Below are positions 1-8,689 of a stretch of 64,000 nt of DNA, one piece after another. Source of the DNA: Betaproteobacteria bacterium CG2_30_68_42 (GTDB taxonomy: Bacteria; Pseudomonadota; Gammaproteobacteria; Burkholderiales; Rhodocyclaceae); NCBI GenBank assembly GCA_001872285.1, contig MNXU01000063.1:1-64000 (forward strand). Direction: 5' to 3'. A model generated the notes under the pieces. That model did no database searches, was not told the origin of the DNA, and worked only from the letters and a program-made list of their open reading frames with translations. The translations under genes were made by a program, and so were the position numbers. Each line of letters starts with the position of its first letter. Position 1 is the first letter of the stretch.

Positions 1-354
1 CCGGGCCTGCGGCGAAATTCGCATGGTTACCTAGATTGGTTGCGGAGATTACCTGCCTGCCCATCCTCCGGCACCCCGGCAATGCCGCACTGGAGCGCGA
101 GTCTGACCAGAGTGATAGGGGAAAGACCACGGTTTTCATACCGAGGTGCCGAGTCCTCTGCGCGATGTCGACAAATGGGTACGACGCAAGTTACGTTTCT
201 ATATCTGGAAACAATGAAGACCATCGGGCTATCGGGAACTGCGCAAGCGCCCGCGATTAAGCCGCGCCGCCCCTGAATTCGGACGTTGGGCGTCGTGAAG
301 TCAGCATCTGCGTGGCGTGGTGACAAAAAACACACAGCGGTGTAACCTGCCCCC
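1..354. other. Left-edge region without a recognisable gene
   Basis: Short open frames exist on both strands but none has a ribosome binding site, a family motif or convincing codon use. Base composition looks less GC-rich than the rest of the window, in line with the accessory toxin-antitoxin pair that follows. A possible weak promoter precedes the toxin: a GTGACA -35-like hexamer at 320-325 and TGTAAC at 341-346, with a short 15-bp spacer. I see no tRNA fragment or attachment-site repeat here. Confidence 0.4.
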
Positions 355-648
355 ATGAAACCGTTTCGCTGGAGTCCGGAGAAGAACGAGATCGTCAAAG
401 CAGAGCGGGGTATGTCGTTTGAGCGAATTGTCGTCTCAATCGAGGCTGGTGGGTTGCTGGATATCTTGGCTCATTCAAACCAGGCGAAATACCCCGGGCA
501 GCGCGTTCTTGTAGTCGCGTGTGACAGCTACGTCTATTTGGTGCCGTTTGTTGAAGAGGAAGACTATTTCTTTCTCAAGACCGTAATCCCGAGCCGCAAG
601 GCAACGCGGGACTATTTGGATCAAGGTGAAACAGATGCCGAAAAGTGA
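355..648 (+). CDS. BrnT-like ribonuclease toxin of a type II toxin-antitoxin pair
   Basis: A 97-residue protein with the layout of BrnT toxins: an N-terminal FRWSPEKN segment, a central beta-rich part and a C-terminal IPSRKATRDYL segment resembling the BrnT 'SARRAT' motif. BrnT family members are small mRNA-cleaving toxins neutralised by a DNA-binding partner encoded just downstream, and that is the arrangement here: the next gene starts inside this one. The ATG at 355 has no clear Shine-Dalgarno sequence, so translation may be weak or leaderless. The family call is by resemblance only and divergence from canonical BrnT is high. A non-BrnT member of the same RelE/BrnT-like superfamily is possible. 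Confidence 0.6.
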   Translation: MKPFRWSPEKNEIVKAERGMSFERIVVSIEAGGLLDILAHSNQAKYPGQRVLVVACDSYVYLVPFVEEEDYFFLKTVIPSRKATRDYLDQGETDAEK

Positions 649-958
649 TGCCTACGAACGTGAAGTCCTCACCGCATTTGAGAAAGGCCAAATGAAGTCA
701 GTTGCCACGAAGGCCGAGCTTGCGAACTTCAAGGCAGCAGCGCGCGCTACGGCCATTAAGGATCGTCGGGTCAACATCCGCCTGTCCTCTGGCGATCTGA
801 GCGGCATTCAGGTCAAGGCGCTTGAAGAAGGTGTGCCGTACCAAACGCTCATCGCCAGCGTTCTTCACAAGTACGTTACGGGTCGCCTAGCCGCGCCGCG
901 CGCTACCAAGCAATCACGTCGTCCCACGACAAAACGCCGCGCTACGTCTGGCAGTTGA
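635..958 (+). CDS. CopG/BrnA-like antitoxin
   Basis: A 107-residue protein whose middle (KDRRVNIRLSSGDLSGIQVKA) looks like a ribbon-helix-helix DNA-binding fold, followed by a basic tail rich in Arg and Lys. Antitoxins of this kind bind the toxin and repress their own promoter. I chose the ATG at 635 because an AAGG sequence at 623-626 sits eight bases upstream. A GTG at 626 is in frame but has no such site. The gene overlaps the toxin by 14 bases, so the two are translationally coupled. Toxin-first order with a downstream ribbon-helix-helix partner is typical of BrnTA modules. Confidence 0.65.
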   Translation: MPKSDAYEREVLTAFEKGQMKSVATKAELANFKAAARATAIKDRRVNIRLSSGDLSGIQVKALEEGVPYQTLIASVLHKYVTGRLAAPRATKQSRRPTTKRRATSGS

Positions 959-1308
959 ATGTTCGCCGTGGCACTGACGCCCTACCCTGCGGTTGCACAG
1001 GACGAAGGGGGTCAGGTCTTGCGGCGTGCCAAGTTGCTTCCGGTTCGGGTGTGCTCAATGCGTGGATCACGTCGGCTCGCGCGGCGAAGGCCGGGAGGAT
1101 TGCACCCTGCACGTCGCGCCATCTACAGCCATCCGGCGACGACCAGAAAACCAAATCCCTGCCGCTCCGCGCGATGTGGCGTGCTGCGAACCCCGACGCA
1201 TGCAGCCGGATGGTGTGGCGCGCCGGCATGGGAGCCAGTGGTGCTTGTCTGCTCACGGCTTCACTTCGTCCCGAATGGCGTCGTGCGCTCATGCGTTCCA
1301 TCGGGAAG
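959..1308. other. Non-coding stretch between antitoxin and tRNA-Thr
   Basis: No frame here carries a ribosome binding site or a recognisable domain. A GGGGGTCAGGTCTTG string near 1007 resembles the GGGGTCAG-type motif of interspersed palindromic elements (compare 53111-53192), but on its own it is weak evidence. Confidence 0.35.
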
Positions 1309-1337
1309 TTGTCCGGCCTGCCGCCGGGCCGTATAAT
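1309..1337 (+). promoter_or_regulatory. Sigma-70 promoter of tRNA-Thr
   Basis: A perfect TATAAT at 1332-1337 and a TTGTCC -35 hexamer at 1309-1314 (4 of 6 consensus bases) are separated by exactly 17 bases. Transcription would begin around 1344, about ten bases before the mature tRNA 5' end, which is typical for a single tRNA gene. Confidence 0.8.
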
Positions 1338-1354
1338 TCGCGCCCTTCCCCGGA

Positions 1355-1430
1355 GCCGCTTTAGCTCAGTTGGTAGAGCAGACGATTCGTAATCGTCAGG
1401 TCGAGTGTTCGAGTCACTCAAGCGGCACCA
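1355..1430 (+). tRNA. tRNA-Thr (anticodon CGU)
   Basis: A 76-base cloverleaf with CCA encoded. The acceptor arms GCCGCTT (1355-1361) and AAGCGGC (1420-1426) pair perfectly, followed by discriminator A and CCA (1428-1430). The anticodon stem GACGA/TCGTC encloses loop TTCGTAA, so the anticodon is CGT and the tRNA reads ACG. The D arm (GCTC..GAGC) and T arm (GAGTG TTCGAGT CACTC) are intact. A run of five T at 1434-1438 may help termination. Confidence 0.96.
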
Positions 1431-1740
1431 GCGTTTTTCGGCATCTTCCTCGCCGTCACGCTTTCGAGCCCTGAAACCGTAGCCGCGTGCCCCGGCGCAG
1501 GCGTGGCTGCGGCGCCCCGACGGTCGACCCGCGCCGGAGACGGCGGGCTCCATGCGGGCGAAAACCTGCCGGGCCGCCTGCGAAAATGCCTCCATCGGCC
1601 CGATCCGGTGCAGGGCGTGAGCCCGTTCACGGCCGGGCGGCGATCGTGTGCCACCGCATCCAGATTTGCCGCTATGATCCGCCGGCTGGTCGCACGCCGC
1701 GCGGCCGCACCTCCTTCACCCTTCGCGGAGAACGATCGCG
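1431..1740. other. Intergenic leader before cysD
   Basis: No gene, strong promoter or dyad stands out. The opposite strand has an open frame that is only the antisense of the tRNA. The cysD promoter must lie here, but I cannot point to it. Confidence 0.35.
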
Positions 1741-2637
1741 ATGCTGACCCACCTGCAGCGCCTCGAAGCCGAGAGCATCGACATCCTGCGCGAGACGGTC
1801 GCCGAGTGCGAACACCCGGTGATGCTCTATTCCATCGGCAAGGACAGCTCGGTGATGCTGCACCTCGCGCTGAAGGCCTTCTACCCCTCGAAGCCGCCGT
1901 TCCCGCTGCTGCATGTCGATACGACCTGGAAGTTCCGCGAGATGATCGCCTTCCGCGACGCCACCGTCGCGCGGCTTTCGCTCGACCTGATCGTCTATGT
2001 GAATCCGGAGGGCATACGCGAGCGAATCAACCCGTTCACGCACGGCTCGGCGCTGCACACCGACATCTGGAAGACACAGGGGCTCAAGCAGGCGCTCGGC
2101 CACCACGGTTTCGACGCGGCCTTCGGGGGGGCGCGGCGCGACGAGGAGACCTCGCGCGCCAAGGAACGGATCTTCTCGATGCGCTCGCCGCAGCACCGCT
2201 GGGACCCGAAGCTCCAGCGCCCCGAACTCTGGCGCCTGTACAACGCGCGCAAGAACAAGGGCGAGAGCGTGCGCGTGTTTCCGCTGTCGAACTGGACCGA
2301 ACTCGACATCTGGCAGTACATCGATCTCAATGATATCCCCGTCGTGCCGTTGTACTTCGCCAGGGAGCGCCCGGTGGTGGAGCGCGACGGCACGCTGATC
2401 CTGGTCGATGACGAGCGCATGCCCCTGGCGGAGGGCGAGGAGCCGCAGATGCGGCGGGTGCGCTTCCGCACGCTGGGCTGCTATCCGCTGACCGGCGCGA
2501 TCGAGAGCGACGCGACCACGCTTCCCGAAATCATCCGGGAAATGCTGCTCTCCCGCAGCTCGGAGCGTCAGGGGCGCGTGATCGACCGCGACGGCGCGGC
2601 ATCCATGGAACGCAAGAAACAGGAGGGTTACTTCTGA
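1741..2637 (+). CDS. cysD: Sulfate adenylyltransferase subunit 2 (ATP sulfurylase small subunit)
   Basis: 298 residues. CysD with the GTPase CysN makes adenosine 5'-phosphosulfate (APS) from ATP and sulfate in the cytoplasm, the first step of assimilation. It belongs to the PAPS reductase/ATP pyrophosphatase fold: the PP-loop [12 protein letters not shown] lies near residue 33, followed by [11 protein letters not shown] and [19 protein letters not shown], and the protein ends in the conserved ERKKQEGYF. Full length for the family. The stop codon shares one base with the start of cysNC, so the two subunits are translationally coupled. Start chosen as the ATG at 1741, which gives the usual [11 protein letters not shown]-terminus. 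Confidence 0.96.
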   Translation: MLTHLQRLEAESIDILRETVAECEHPVMLYSIGKDSSVMLHLALKAFYPSKPPFPLLHVDTTWKFREMIAFRDATVARLSLDLIVYVNPEGIRERINPFTHGSALHTDIWKTQGLKQALGHHGFDAAFGGARRDEETSRAKERIFSMRSPQHRWDPKLQRPELWRLYNARKNKGESVRVFPLSNWTELDIWQYIDLNDIPVVPLYFARERPVVERDGTLILVDDERMPLAEGEEPQMRRVRFRTLGCYPLTGAIESDATTLPEIIREMLLSRSSERQGRVIDRDGAASMERKKQEGYF

Positions 2638-4538
2638 TGGCACAGGTTTCCGAATGCGTCGCCCGCGACATCGGGCAGTACCTCGAGGCCCACAGCGGCA
2701 AGGGTCTGCTGCGCTTCATCACCTGCGGGAGCGTCGACGACGGCAAGAGCACGCTGATCGGGCGCCTGCTCTACGACTCGAAGATGCTTCACGAGGATCA
2801 GCTCGCGGCGCTCGAGGCGGACTCGAAGCGGGTCGGCACGCAGGGCGGCGAGCTCGACTTCGCGCTGCTGGTCGACGGGCTCAGCGCCGAGCGCGAGCAG
2901 GGCATCACCATCGACGTGGCCTACCGTTTCTTTTCCACCGGGCGGCGCAAGTTCATCGTCGCCGACACGCCGGGGCACGAGCAGTACACGCGCAACATGG
3001 TCACCGGCGCCTCGACCGCCGATCTCGCCGTGCTGCTGGTCGATGCCCGCAAGGGCATCCTCACGCAGACGCGGCGCCACAGCTACCTCGTCGGGCTGGT
3101 CGGCATTCGCCAGGTGGTGCTGGCGGTCAACAAGCTCGACCTCGTGGAGTACTCGCGCGAGACCTTCGAACGCATCGAGGCGCAATACCGCGAATTCGCC
3201 GCTCGGATCGGGATCGAAAACGTGGTGTGCATCCCGATCTCCGCGCTGCGGGGCGACAACGTCCTGGTGCCTTCGGGGAACACGCCCTGGTACCACGGCC
3301 CGACGCTGATGGGCCAGCTCGAAACGGTCGAGATCGCGGGCGGCGCGCAGGACGGGGCGTTCCGCATGCCGGTGCAGTGGGTCAATCGGCCGAACCAGGA
3401 TTTCCGCGGCTTCTCGGGGCGCATCGTCGGCGGCACGATCCGGCCCGGTGCTCGGGTTCGGGTGCTGCCCTCGGCGCGCGACACGACGGTGGTTCGCATC
3501 GTGACCGCGGACGGCGATCTGGAGCAGGCCGAGGCCGGCCAGTCCGTCACCCTAACGCTGGCCGACGAGATCGACGTGAGCCGGGGCGACGTGCTGGTCG
3601 CTGCGGACGACCCCGCGGCGGTGGCCGACCAGTTCCGCGCCACCGTGGTGTGGATGAGCGACGAGCACATGCTGCCGGGCCGGCCCTACCTCATGAAGAT
3701 CGGCGCGCGGACGGTGGGCGTCACCTTCACCGAGCTGCACTACCGCATCAACGTCAATACGCTCGAGCACGTGGCCGCGAAAACGCTCGACCTCAACGAG
3801 ATCGGGGTGTGCAATCTGGGCCTCGACCGGCCGGTCGCCTTCGACCCCTATGCGAAGAACCGCGACATGGGCGGCTTCATCGTCATCGACCGGATCAGCA
3901 ACAACACGGTCGGCGCGGGGATGATCGAGTTCGCGCTGCGGCGGGCCGACAACATCCACTGGCAGGCCATCGACGTCGACAAGGGCGCCCGCGCCGCGCT
4001 CAAGGGGCAGAAGAGCTGCATCCTGTGGTTCACCGGCCTGTCGGGCTCGGGCAAGTCCACCATCGCCAACATCGTCGAGAAGAAACTGCACGCCGCAGGC
4101 CGCCATACCTATCTGCTTGACGGCGACAACGTCCGCCATGGCCTGAACAAGGATCTCGGCTTCACGGACTTCGACCGCGTCGAGAACATCCGGCGGGTGG
4201 GCGAGGTCGCGCGGCTGATGGCTGATGCCGGACTCGTCACGCTGGTGTCCTTCATCTCGCCCTTTCGTGCCGAGCGGCGCATGGCGCGGGGGCTGGCGCA
4301 GGAAGGGGAGTTCCTCGAGGTGTTCGTCGATACGCCGCTCGAAGTCGCCGAGGCGCGCGATCCCAAGGGGCTCTACCGCAAGGCGCGCCGGGGCGAGATC
4401 CGCAACTTCACCGGCATCGACTCGCCCTACGAGCCACCGGAGAGCTGCGAGATCCGCATCGACACCACGGCACTCTCCGCGGAGGCTGCCGCCGACCACA
4501 TCATCGCCCGGCTGCGCGAGGCGGGGCTCATCGGCTGA
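2637..4538 (+). CDS. cysNC: Bifunctional sulfate adenylyltransferase subunit 1 / adenylylsulfate kinase
   Basis: 633 residues, two fused enzymes. Residues ~20-440 are CysN, an EF-Tu-like GTPase that drives CysD: P-loop GSVDDGKST near 32, switch [14 protein letters not shown], and NKLDLV. Residues ~455-633 are CysC, APS kinase: Walker A GLSGSGKS near 466, then [16 protein letters not shown] and [11 protein letters not shown]. The kinase phosphorylates APS to PAPS. Such fusions are common in proteobacteria. The odd point is that the nearby CysH has the iron-sulfur cysteines of an enzyme that uses APS directly, so the kinase may serve sulfotransferase PAPS supply instead. It ends 30 bases from the convergent cysH. 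Confidence 0.95.
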   Translation: MAQVSECVARDIGQYLEAHSGKGLLRFITCGSVDDGKSTLIGRLLYDSKMLHEDQLAALEADSKRVGTQGGELDFALLVDGLSAEREQGITIDVAYRFFSTGRRKFIVADTPGHEQYTRNMVTGASTADLAVLLVDARKGILTQTRRHSYLVGLVGIRQVVLAVNKLDLVEYSRETFERIEAQYREFAARIGIENVVCIPISALRGDNVLVPSGNTPWYHGPTLMGQLETVEIAGGAQDGAFRMPVQWVNRPNQDFRGFSGRIVGGTIRPGARVRVLPSARDTTVVRIVTADGDLEQAEAGQSVTLTLADEIDVSRGDVLVAADDPAAVADQFRATVVWMSDEHMLPGRPYLMKIGARTVGVTFTELHYRINVNTLEHVAAKTLDLNEIGVCNLGLDRPVAFDPYAKNRDMGGFIVIDRISNNTVGAGMIEFALRRADNIHWQAIDVDKGARAALKGQKSCILWFTGLSGSGKSTIANIVEKKLHAAGRHTYLLDGDNVRHGLNKDLGFTDFDRVENIRRVGEVARLMADAGLVTLVSFISPFRAERRMARGLAQEGEFLEVFVDTPLEVAEARDPKGLYRKARRGEIRNFTGIDSPYEPPESCEIRIDTTALSAEAAADHIIARLREAGLIG

Positions 4539-4568
4539 CGGCCGGTCGCGCCCGGCGGCGCGGTCCGG

Positions 4569-5351
4569 CTACAGGTGCAGCCCGCACTCGGTTTTGGGTT
4601 TGCCGGCCCAGCGGCCGCTGCGGCCCTCGCCCGCCACCGTGCAGTGCGTGCATCCGATCGACGCATAGCCTTGCAGCACCAGCGGGTGGAAGGGCAGGTG
4701 ATGCGCGCGGATGTAGTCGTCGCGTTCCTCGCGCGTGACGTCGATCATGGGGTGGAACTTGAGGATGCCGCGGCGGCGCTCGAAGATGCGCATGCCGGCG
4801 CGGTGCTCCGATTGCCAGCGCATCAGGCTGGAGATCCAGACCTGGTAATCCGGCTCGATCGCCTCGAGCGGCGCGATCTTGTTCACCGCGCAGCAGCGGT
4901 CCGGATCGGCTTCCCAGAGCCTGGCGTGCGCCGTGCGCTCGTGGGCCGCGGGAGGTGCGGCGACGTCGAACACCTTCAACCGGAACAGGTCGGTGAGGTA
5001 GGCCTTGTAGCGCAGCGTCTGCGGAAAGTGGAAGCCGGTGTCGATGAAGGCGATCTCCTGCTCGGGCCGCACGCGCGAGACGACGTGCAGGAAGAACGCG
5101 GAGGTCGCCGCGAAGGACGAGGTGACCAGCACCTTTTCGGGAGGAAAGTCGCGGTAGAGTTGGCGAATGCGTTCCTCGCAGTCGAGCGGGGCGTATCGCT
5201 CGTTCAGTGACTGGATCTCGCCCGCCGACAGGCGGTTGGTGTGTGCGGTGCGCAGCGTCGCTAGACCGTTCGGGGCGGTTGGCTGCGCGAGACCCGCGCC
5301 GAAGTCCGCGTCGTTGGCTGCACGTCTTTCCGGTGCTTCCTGTCCGATCAT
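4569..5351 (-). CDS. cysH: Assimilatory APS reductase, [4Fe-4S] type
   Basis: 260 residues. Reduces activated sulfate to sulfite using thioredoxin or glutaredoxin. The core of the fold is visible (VTSSFAATSAFFLHVV, FIDTGFHFPQT). The two cysteine pairs CC (153-154) and CTHC (234, 237) are the [4Fe-4S] ligands that mark enzymes using APS rather than PAPS. The C-terminal KTECGLHL carries the catalytic cysteine (256). It lies 13 bases downstream of cysI on the same strand and is surely co-transcribed. It converges on cysNC. The usual DUF934 partner found between cysI and cysH in many betaproteobacteria is missing here. Confidence 0.94.
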   Translation of the reverse strand: MIGQEAPERRAANDADFGAGLAQPTAPNGLATLRTAHTNRLSAGEIQSLNERYAPLDCEERIRQLYRDFPPEKVLVTSSFAATSAFFLHVVSRVRPEQEIAFIDTGFHFPQTLRYKAYLTDLFRLKVFDVAAPPAAHERTAHARLWEADPDRCCAVNKIAPLEAIEPDYQVWISSLMRWQSEHRAGMRIFERRRGILKFHPMIDVTREERDDYIRAHHLPFHPLVLQGYASIGCTHCTVAGEGRSGRWAGKPKTECGLHL

Positions 5352-5364
5352 TTCATGCTCCCGT

Positions 5365-7389
5365 TCAAACGGTGGTCACTTCGCGCCACCCGCCGCACCG
5401 GCTGTGCGGCGGCAGGGCATCGCGCAGATCGAGCTGGGCGTCCCTCGCCTGGCATGCGGCGGCGGCCTCGACGATCCAGCGGTCGATCGCGGCGAACACG
5501 CGCCGCAATGCGGGTTCGTCGCCGTCGATCGATGCCAGTTGGGCGCGCAGGCTGTCGGCCGCGGAGCCGACCTGCAGCGCCTCGCCGCCGGCGAGGAAAT
5601 CCCGTGCCGCCGTGCCGACGATTCTGAGCTGCGCCTCGGCGCAGGCCGCGGCCTCTTCGGGTTTGCGCTGGAACAGGAAGGCCTCGCGGTAGGCGCGCTC
5701 GTGGGCCGCATCGAAGAAGTGGCGCGCGATGTCGACATCGTTCGCGGCGCCGCACTCGCCACCGCCCAGCGGAACGACGCGGAACGCGCCCGTTTCGCCG
5801 TGGTCGCGCGCGAGCGTGGCCGCCTCGTGAGGAGCGACCCGTTCCAGGTCGGCGAGCAGCGTCTCGAAGCGTTCGGCGCCGGCGCGCCGCGCCCATGCGA
5901 AGAAACGCTCGCCCTCGACGCTTTCCTCCTCGAAAGCCTGGCGCACGCGCGCCACCGCCTGCTCGATGCGCATCGCAGGGATCGACGGTCCCTTGAATCC
6001 CAGGGCGCCGCCGCCCATGCCGCTGCCGCCGAAGTAGGTGCGGTAGTGCGGCACCAGTCGTCCGGCGATGCGCCTGCCTTCGCCATAGATGCCGATGTCG
6101 GCGGCCTCCGGCTGGGCGCAGCCATTGTGGCAGCCTGAGACGCGGACGCGCAGGTCGTGGCGGCCACCGGAGAGTTTCGGTGCGAGTTCCAGCGAGCTGG
6201 TGATGCCCAGCCGGCAGGTCGAGCTGCCCGGGCAGGCGGCCACGTTGTCGCCGGCACGCGGTACCGACAGGCCCAGTTCGCCGATACGCGCCGCGACCGC
6301 GGCGAGGCTCGTCCGGGCCACACCGAGGAGGATCAGGTTCTGGTCCTGGGTCGTGCGGATGTCGTCGAGGCCGAGGTCGGCGAGCACGCGGGAGAGTCCG
6401 CGCAGGTGCGCGACGCTCAGGTGGCCGAGCGGCACGCTGACCGATAGGACGTAGCGGTCCGGCTGCTTCTGCGCGAAGAAGGTGCGCGGCGCGCCCGCAC
6501 CCGGAACGGGGCCGTCGTTTCCCGCAACCCACTTCCCCTTTGGCCACGGCCTGCCGGCCAGCGCCGCACGGGTGCGCGCGAACTCCGCCTCGAAGCGTGC
6601 GCGGAAGCCTTCCTGGCCGAAACGATCGACCAGGAACTTGAGCCGCGACTTCGCCCGCTTGGTGCGATCGGAGTACCGGTTATGGAGGGTGATGAGCGCC
6701 TCCAGCGCCCCAGTCAGATGCTCCTCGGCGACGAATGCCGCGAGCTGAATCGCCTCGTGCGGCTTGTGCCCCAGCCCGCCGCCCGCCAGCAGTCTGAACC
6801 CGCAGGCGCCGCCCTCGCGAACCGCGAGGATCGCCACGTCGTGGAACAGACCCTGGGCGCAATCCGCGGCGCAGCCCGAGAGGCTGATCTTGAACTTGCG
6901 CGGCATCTGCTGGTTCAGGGGATTGCGCAGGAAGTGCGCGACGACGCCGTCGAGATGGGTGGTGACATCGACGTGCTCGCGCGGGCACACGCCCGCCAGC
7001 GGGCAGGTGGTGATGTTGCGCACGGTGTTGCCGCAGGCCTCGCGCGTCGTCAGCCCGGCTGCGGCGAGCCGCCGCAGCACGGCGGGCGTCCCGGCCAGCG
7101 GCACGTGATGCAACTGGATGTCCTGGCGCGTCGTGATGTGGGCGTATTCGCTGCGGGAATGCGCTTCGAGCGCATCGGCGATCGCCCGCAGCCTGGCGAC
7201 ATCGAGACGGCCCCCGGGCAGCTTGATGCGCACCATGTTCACGCCTTCCTGGCGCTGCCCGTAGACGCCCATCTGCAGTCGCAGGCCGGTGAAGCGCTCG
7301 GCGTCGATCGTCCCGTCGGCGAGACGCCCGAGCGCCTCTTCGTAGTGGGCGATCTCGGAAGCGTCGGAGAGGTTGCGGAGGATGGTCAT
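5365..7389 (-). CDS. cysI: Assimilatory sulfite (nitrite/sulfite) reductase hemoprotein with C-terminal extension
   Basis: 674 residues. Six-electron reduction of sulfite to sulfide at a siroheme-[4Fe-4S] centre. The cluster cysteines are in CPGSSTC (about 386-392) and GCHNGC (about 419-424). The N-terminal half has the pseudo-repeat with TTRQDIQLHHV and CGNTVRNITTCP. The ATG at 7389 is chosen because AAAGGG sits just upstream and the protein then begins in the family's usual way; the open frame runs on another 57 codons without a start signal. Residues from about 560 to the end exceed the usual family length and form a helical tail of unknown role. First gene of the minus-strand cysI-cysH unit, divergent from cysB. 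Confidence 0.93.
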   Translation of the reverse strand: MTILRNLSDASEIAHYEEALGRLADGTIDAERFTGLRLQMGVYGQRQEGVNMVRIKLPGGRLDVARLRAIADALEAHSRSEYAHITTRQDIQLHHVPLAGTPAVLRRLAAAGLTTREACGNTVRNITTCPLAGVCPREHVDVTTHLDGVVAHFLRNPLNQQMPRKFKISLSGCAADCAQGLFHDVAILAVREGGACGFRLLAGGGLGHKPHEAIQLAAFVAEEHLTGALEALITLHNRYSDRTKRAKSRLKFLVDRFGQEGFRARFEAEFARTRAALAGRPWPKGKWVAGNDGPVPGAGAPRTFFAQKQPDRYVLSVSVPLGHLSVAHLRGLSRVLADLGLDDIRTTQDQNLILLGVARTSLAAVAARIGELGLSVPRAGDNVAACPGSSTCRLGITSSLELAPKLSGGRHDLRVRVSGCHNGCAQPEAADIGIYGEGRRIAGRLVPHYRTYFGGSGMGGGALGFKGPSIPAMRIEQAVARVRQAFEEESVEGERFFAWARRAGAERFETLLADLERVAPHEAATLARDHGETGAFRVVPLGGGECGAANDVDIARHFFDAAHERAYREAFLFQRKPEEAAACAEAQLRIVGTAARDFLAGGEALQVGSAADSLRAQLASIDGDEPALRRVFAAIDRWIVEAAAACQARDAQLDLRDALPPHSRCGGWREVTTV

Positions 7390-7400
7390 GTCGATCCCTT

Positions 7401-7523
7401 TCAGAACATCAGTCTTGCGCCGACCGGGACGAGCAGCGGCGTCATGAGCGCGCCGCCGCCCACACCGGTCAGGCCGACGATGGTGCCGACCGCAAGACCC
7501 GAGAGTGTGTAAGCCGTATTCAT
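7401..7523 (-). pseudogene. Deletion remnant of a TauE/SafE sulfite exporter gene
   Basis: A 40-codon open frame reading MNTAYTLSGLAVGTIVGLTG, then VGGGALMTPLL, then VPVGARLMF and stop. The first 31 codons are the unmistakable start of a TauE/SafE (DUF81) permease, with its first membrane helix and GVGGG motif. The last nine look like the end of the same family. About 200 internal codons are missing, apparently by an in-frame deletion. The original start, just upstream of cysI and divergent from cysB, is where betaproteobacteria often keep the sulfite exporter. The frame now acts at most as a leader peptide: its stop lies 11 bases before the cysI start. Confidence 0.7.
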
Positions 7524-7600
7524 GCGCGCGGGCAGTCAGGAGGTGGAGGCATGCTATCAAGCCGGCATAGACCGGAAAAAGACTTTGATGTTAGACTGCG

Positions 7601-7615
7601 ATAACGATTGGTTAT
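7601..7615 (+). promoter_or_regulatory. LysR-type operator dyad next to cysB start
   Basis: ATAAC-N5-GTTAT (arms 7601-7605 and 7611-7615) is a perfect 5-bp inverted repeat with the T/A-rich spacing of LysR-type boxes. It abuts the upstream ATG of the cysB gene (7616) and lies 9 bases before the alternative ATG at 7625. A CysB dimer here would block its own transcription or translation start and could also act on the divergent cysI unit. This is inference from position and symmetry. Confidence 0.5.
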
Positions 7616-8569
7616 ATGCCTCCCATGAACCTGCGGCAATTGCGCTACGTCTTCGAAACCGCCCGGCAGGGATTCAACATCTCCGGGGCGGCCGCGGCCC
7701 TGCACACGTCGCAGCCGGGCGTGTCGAAGCAGGTCCGCCTGCTGGAGGAGGAGCTGGGCGTTGCCGTCTTCGTCCGCCAGGGCAAGCGTCTGACGGGGAT
7801 CACCGAGCCGGGCGGCGAAGTGCTGAAGATCGCCGAGCGCATGCTGCGCGATGCGGACAACCTGCGCGCGATCGGGCGGGAGTTCGGCATCGAGGAGGCG
7901 GGCACGCTCGCGATCGCCACCACGCACACGCAGGCGCGCTATGTCCTGCCGCCGGTCATCCGCGAGTTCCTGCGGCGGCACCCCGCAGTGCGCGTGCATC
8001 TGCACCAGGGCAGCCCCTCCGAGGTGTGCCGATGCGTCCTGTCGGGCGAGGCCGACATCGCCATCGCCACCGAGGCGATCAACGACCAGGAGGGCCTCGC
8101 GATGCTGCCGTGCTACCGGTGGAACCGCTGCGTGATCGCGGCTCCCGGTCACCCCATCCTCGACGCAAGACCGCTGACGCTGGAGGAGATCGCGAAATAC
8201 CCGATCGTCACCTACGACTTCGCCTTCACCGGCCGCAGCCAGATCAACGCGGCCTTCGCGGCGCGGGGCCTCTCACCGAACGTGGTGCTCACGGCGATCG
8301 ACGCCGACATCATCAAGACCTACGTCGCGCTCGGTTTGGGCATCGGCATCGTGGCCTACATGGCCTACGAGCCCGGGCGCGACGCGGGACTGCGGGCCGT
8401 GGACGCCGCCCACCTGTTCGAATCGGCGACCACGCGCATCGGCTTGCGGCCCGGCACCTGGCTGCGCGGTTACGCCTTCACCTTCATCGAGCTGTTCGCC
8501 CCGCACCTCACCCGCGCGACGATCGCGGCGGCGGTTGCGGGAACCGAAGGCAGCGATCCCGGCCTGTAG
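7616..8569 (+). CDS. cysB: CysB-type LysR regulator of sulfate assimilation
   Basis: 317 residues, LysR family. The N-terminal winged helix (QLRYVFETARQGFNISGAAA, then LHTSQPGVSKQVRLLEEELG) matches the CysB/Cbl subgroup, and residues ~95-300 are the effector-binding domain, which in CysB binds N-acetylserine. It is transcribed divergently from cysI-cysH, the standard position for a LysR activator and its target. Two ATG codons are possible, 7616 and 7625. Neither has a strong Shine-Dalgarno sequence; the shorter form begins at the conserved MNLRQLRY. It probably activates cysIH and possibly cysDNC under sulfur limitation. Confidence 0.9.
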   Translation: MPPMNLRQLRYVFETARQGFNISGAAAALHTSQPGVSKQVRLLEEELGVAVFVRQGKRLTGITEPGGEVLKIAERMLRDADNLRAIGREFGIEEAGTLAIATTHTQARYVLPPVIREFLRRHPAVRVHLHQGSPSEVCRCVLSGEADIAIATEAINDQEGLAMLPCYRWNRCVIAAPGHPILDARPLTLEEIAKYPIVTYDFAFTGRSQINAAFAARGLSPNVVLTAIDADIIKTYVALGLGIGIVAYMAYEPGRDAGLRAVDAAHLFESATTRIGLRPGTWLRGYAFTFIELFAPHLTRATIAAAVAGTEGSDPGL

Positions 8570-8595
8570 GCGCAGCGGCGGTGGCGCAGGCACGA

Positions 8596-8657
8596 GATCG
8601 CTTCGTCGCTCCGCTCCTCGCAACGACAGGAAAGGGGTGCTTCGCTCCCCGCAATGG
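8596..8657. repeat. Interspersed 'GATCGCTTCGTCGC' repeat element
   Basis: Bases 8596-8627 read GATCGCTTCGTCGCTCCGCT then CCTCGCAACGAC, closely matching a short repeat (reverse form TCATTGCGAGGAGCGAAGCG) seen scattered in many environmental bacterial genomes. A second degenerate unit, GGGGTGCTTCGCTCCCCGC, follows at about 8634-8652. It fills the space between cysB and the racemase gene, which end towards each other. Confidence 0.55.
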
Positions 8658-8689
8658 CGTCTCCCCAGGCCAGCCGCGCACCCGCAACC

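Noticed and set aside
942-1595. 217-codon minus-strand open frame covering tRNA-Thr
   Set aside because: It contains RLSDSNTRPDDYESSALPTE, the classic antisense translation of a tRNA gene; no ribosome binding site and no family.
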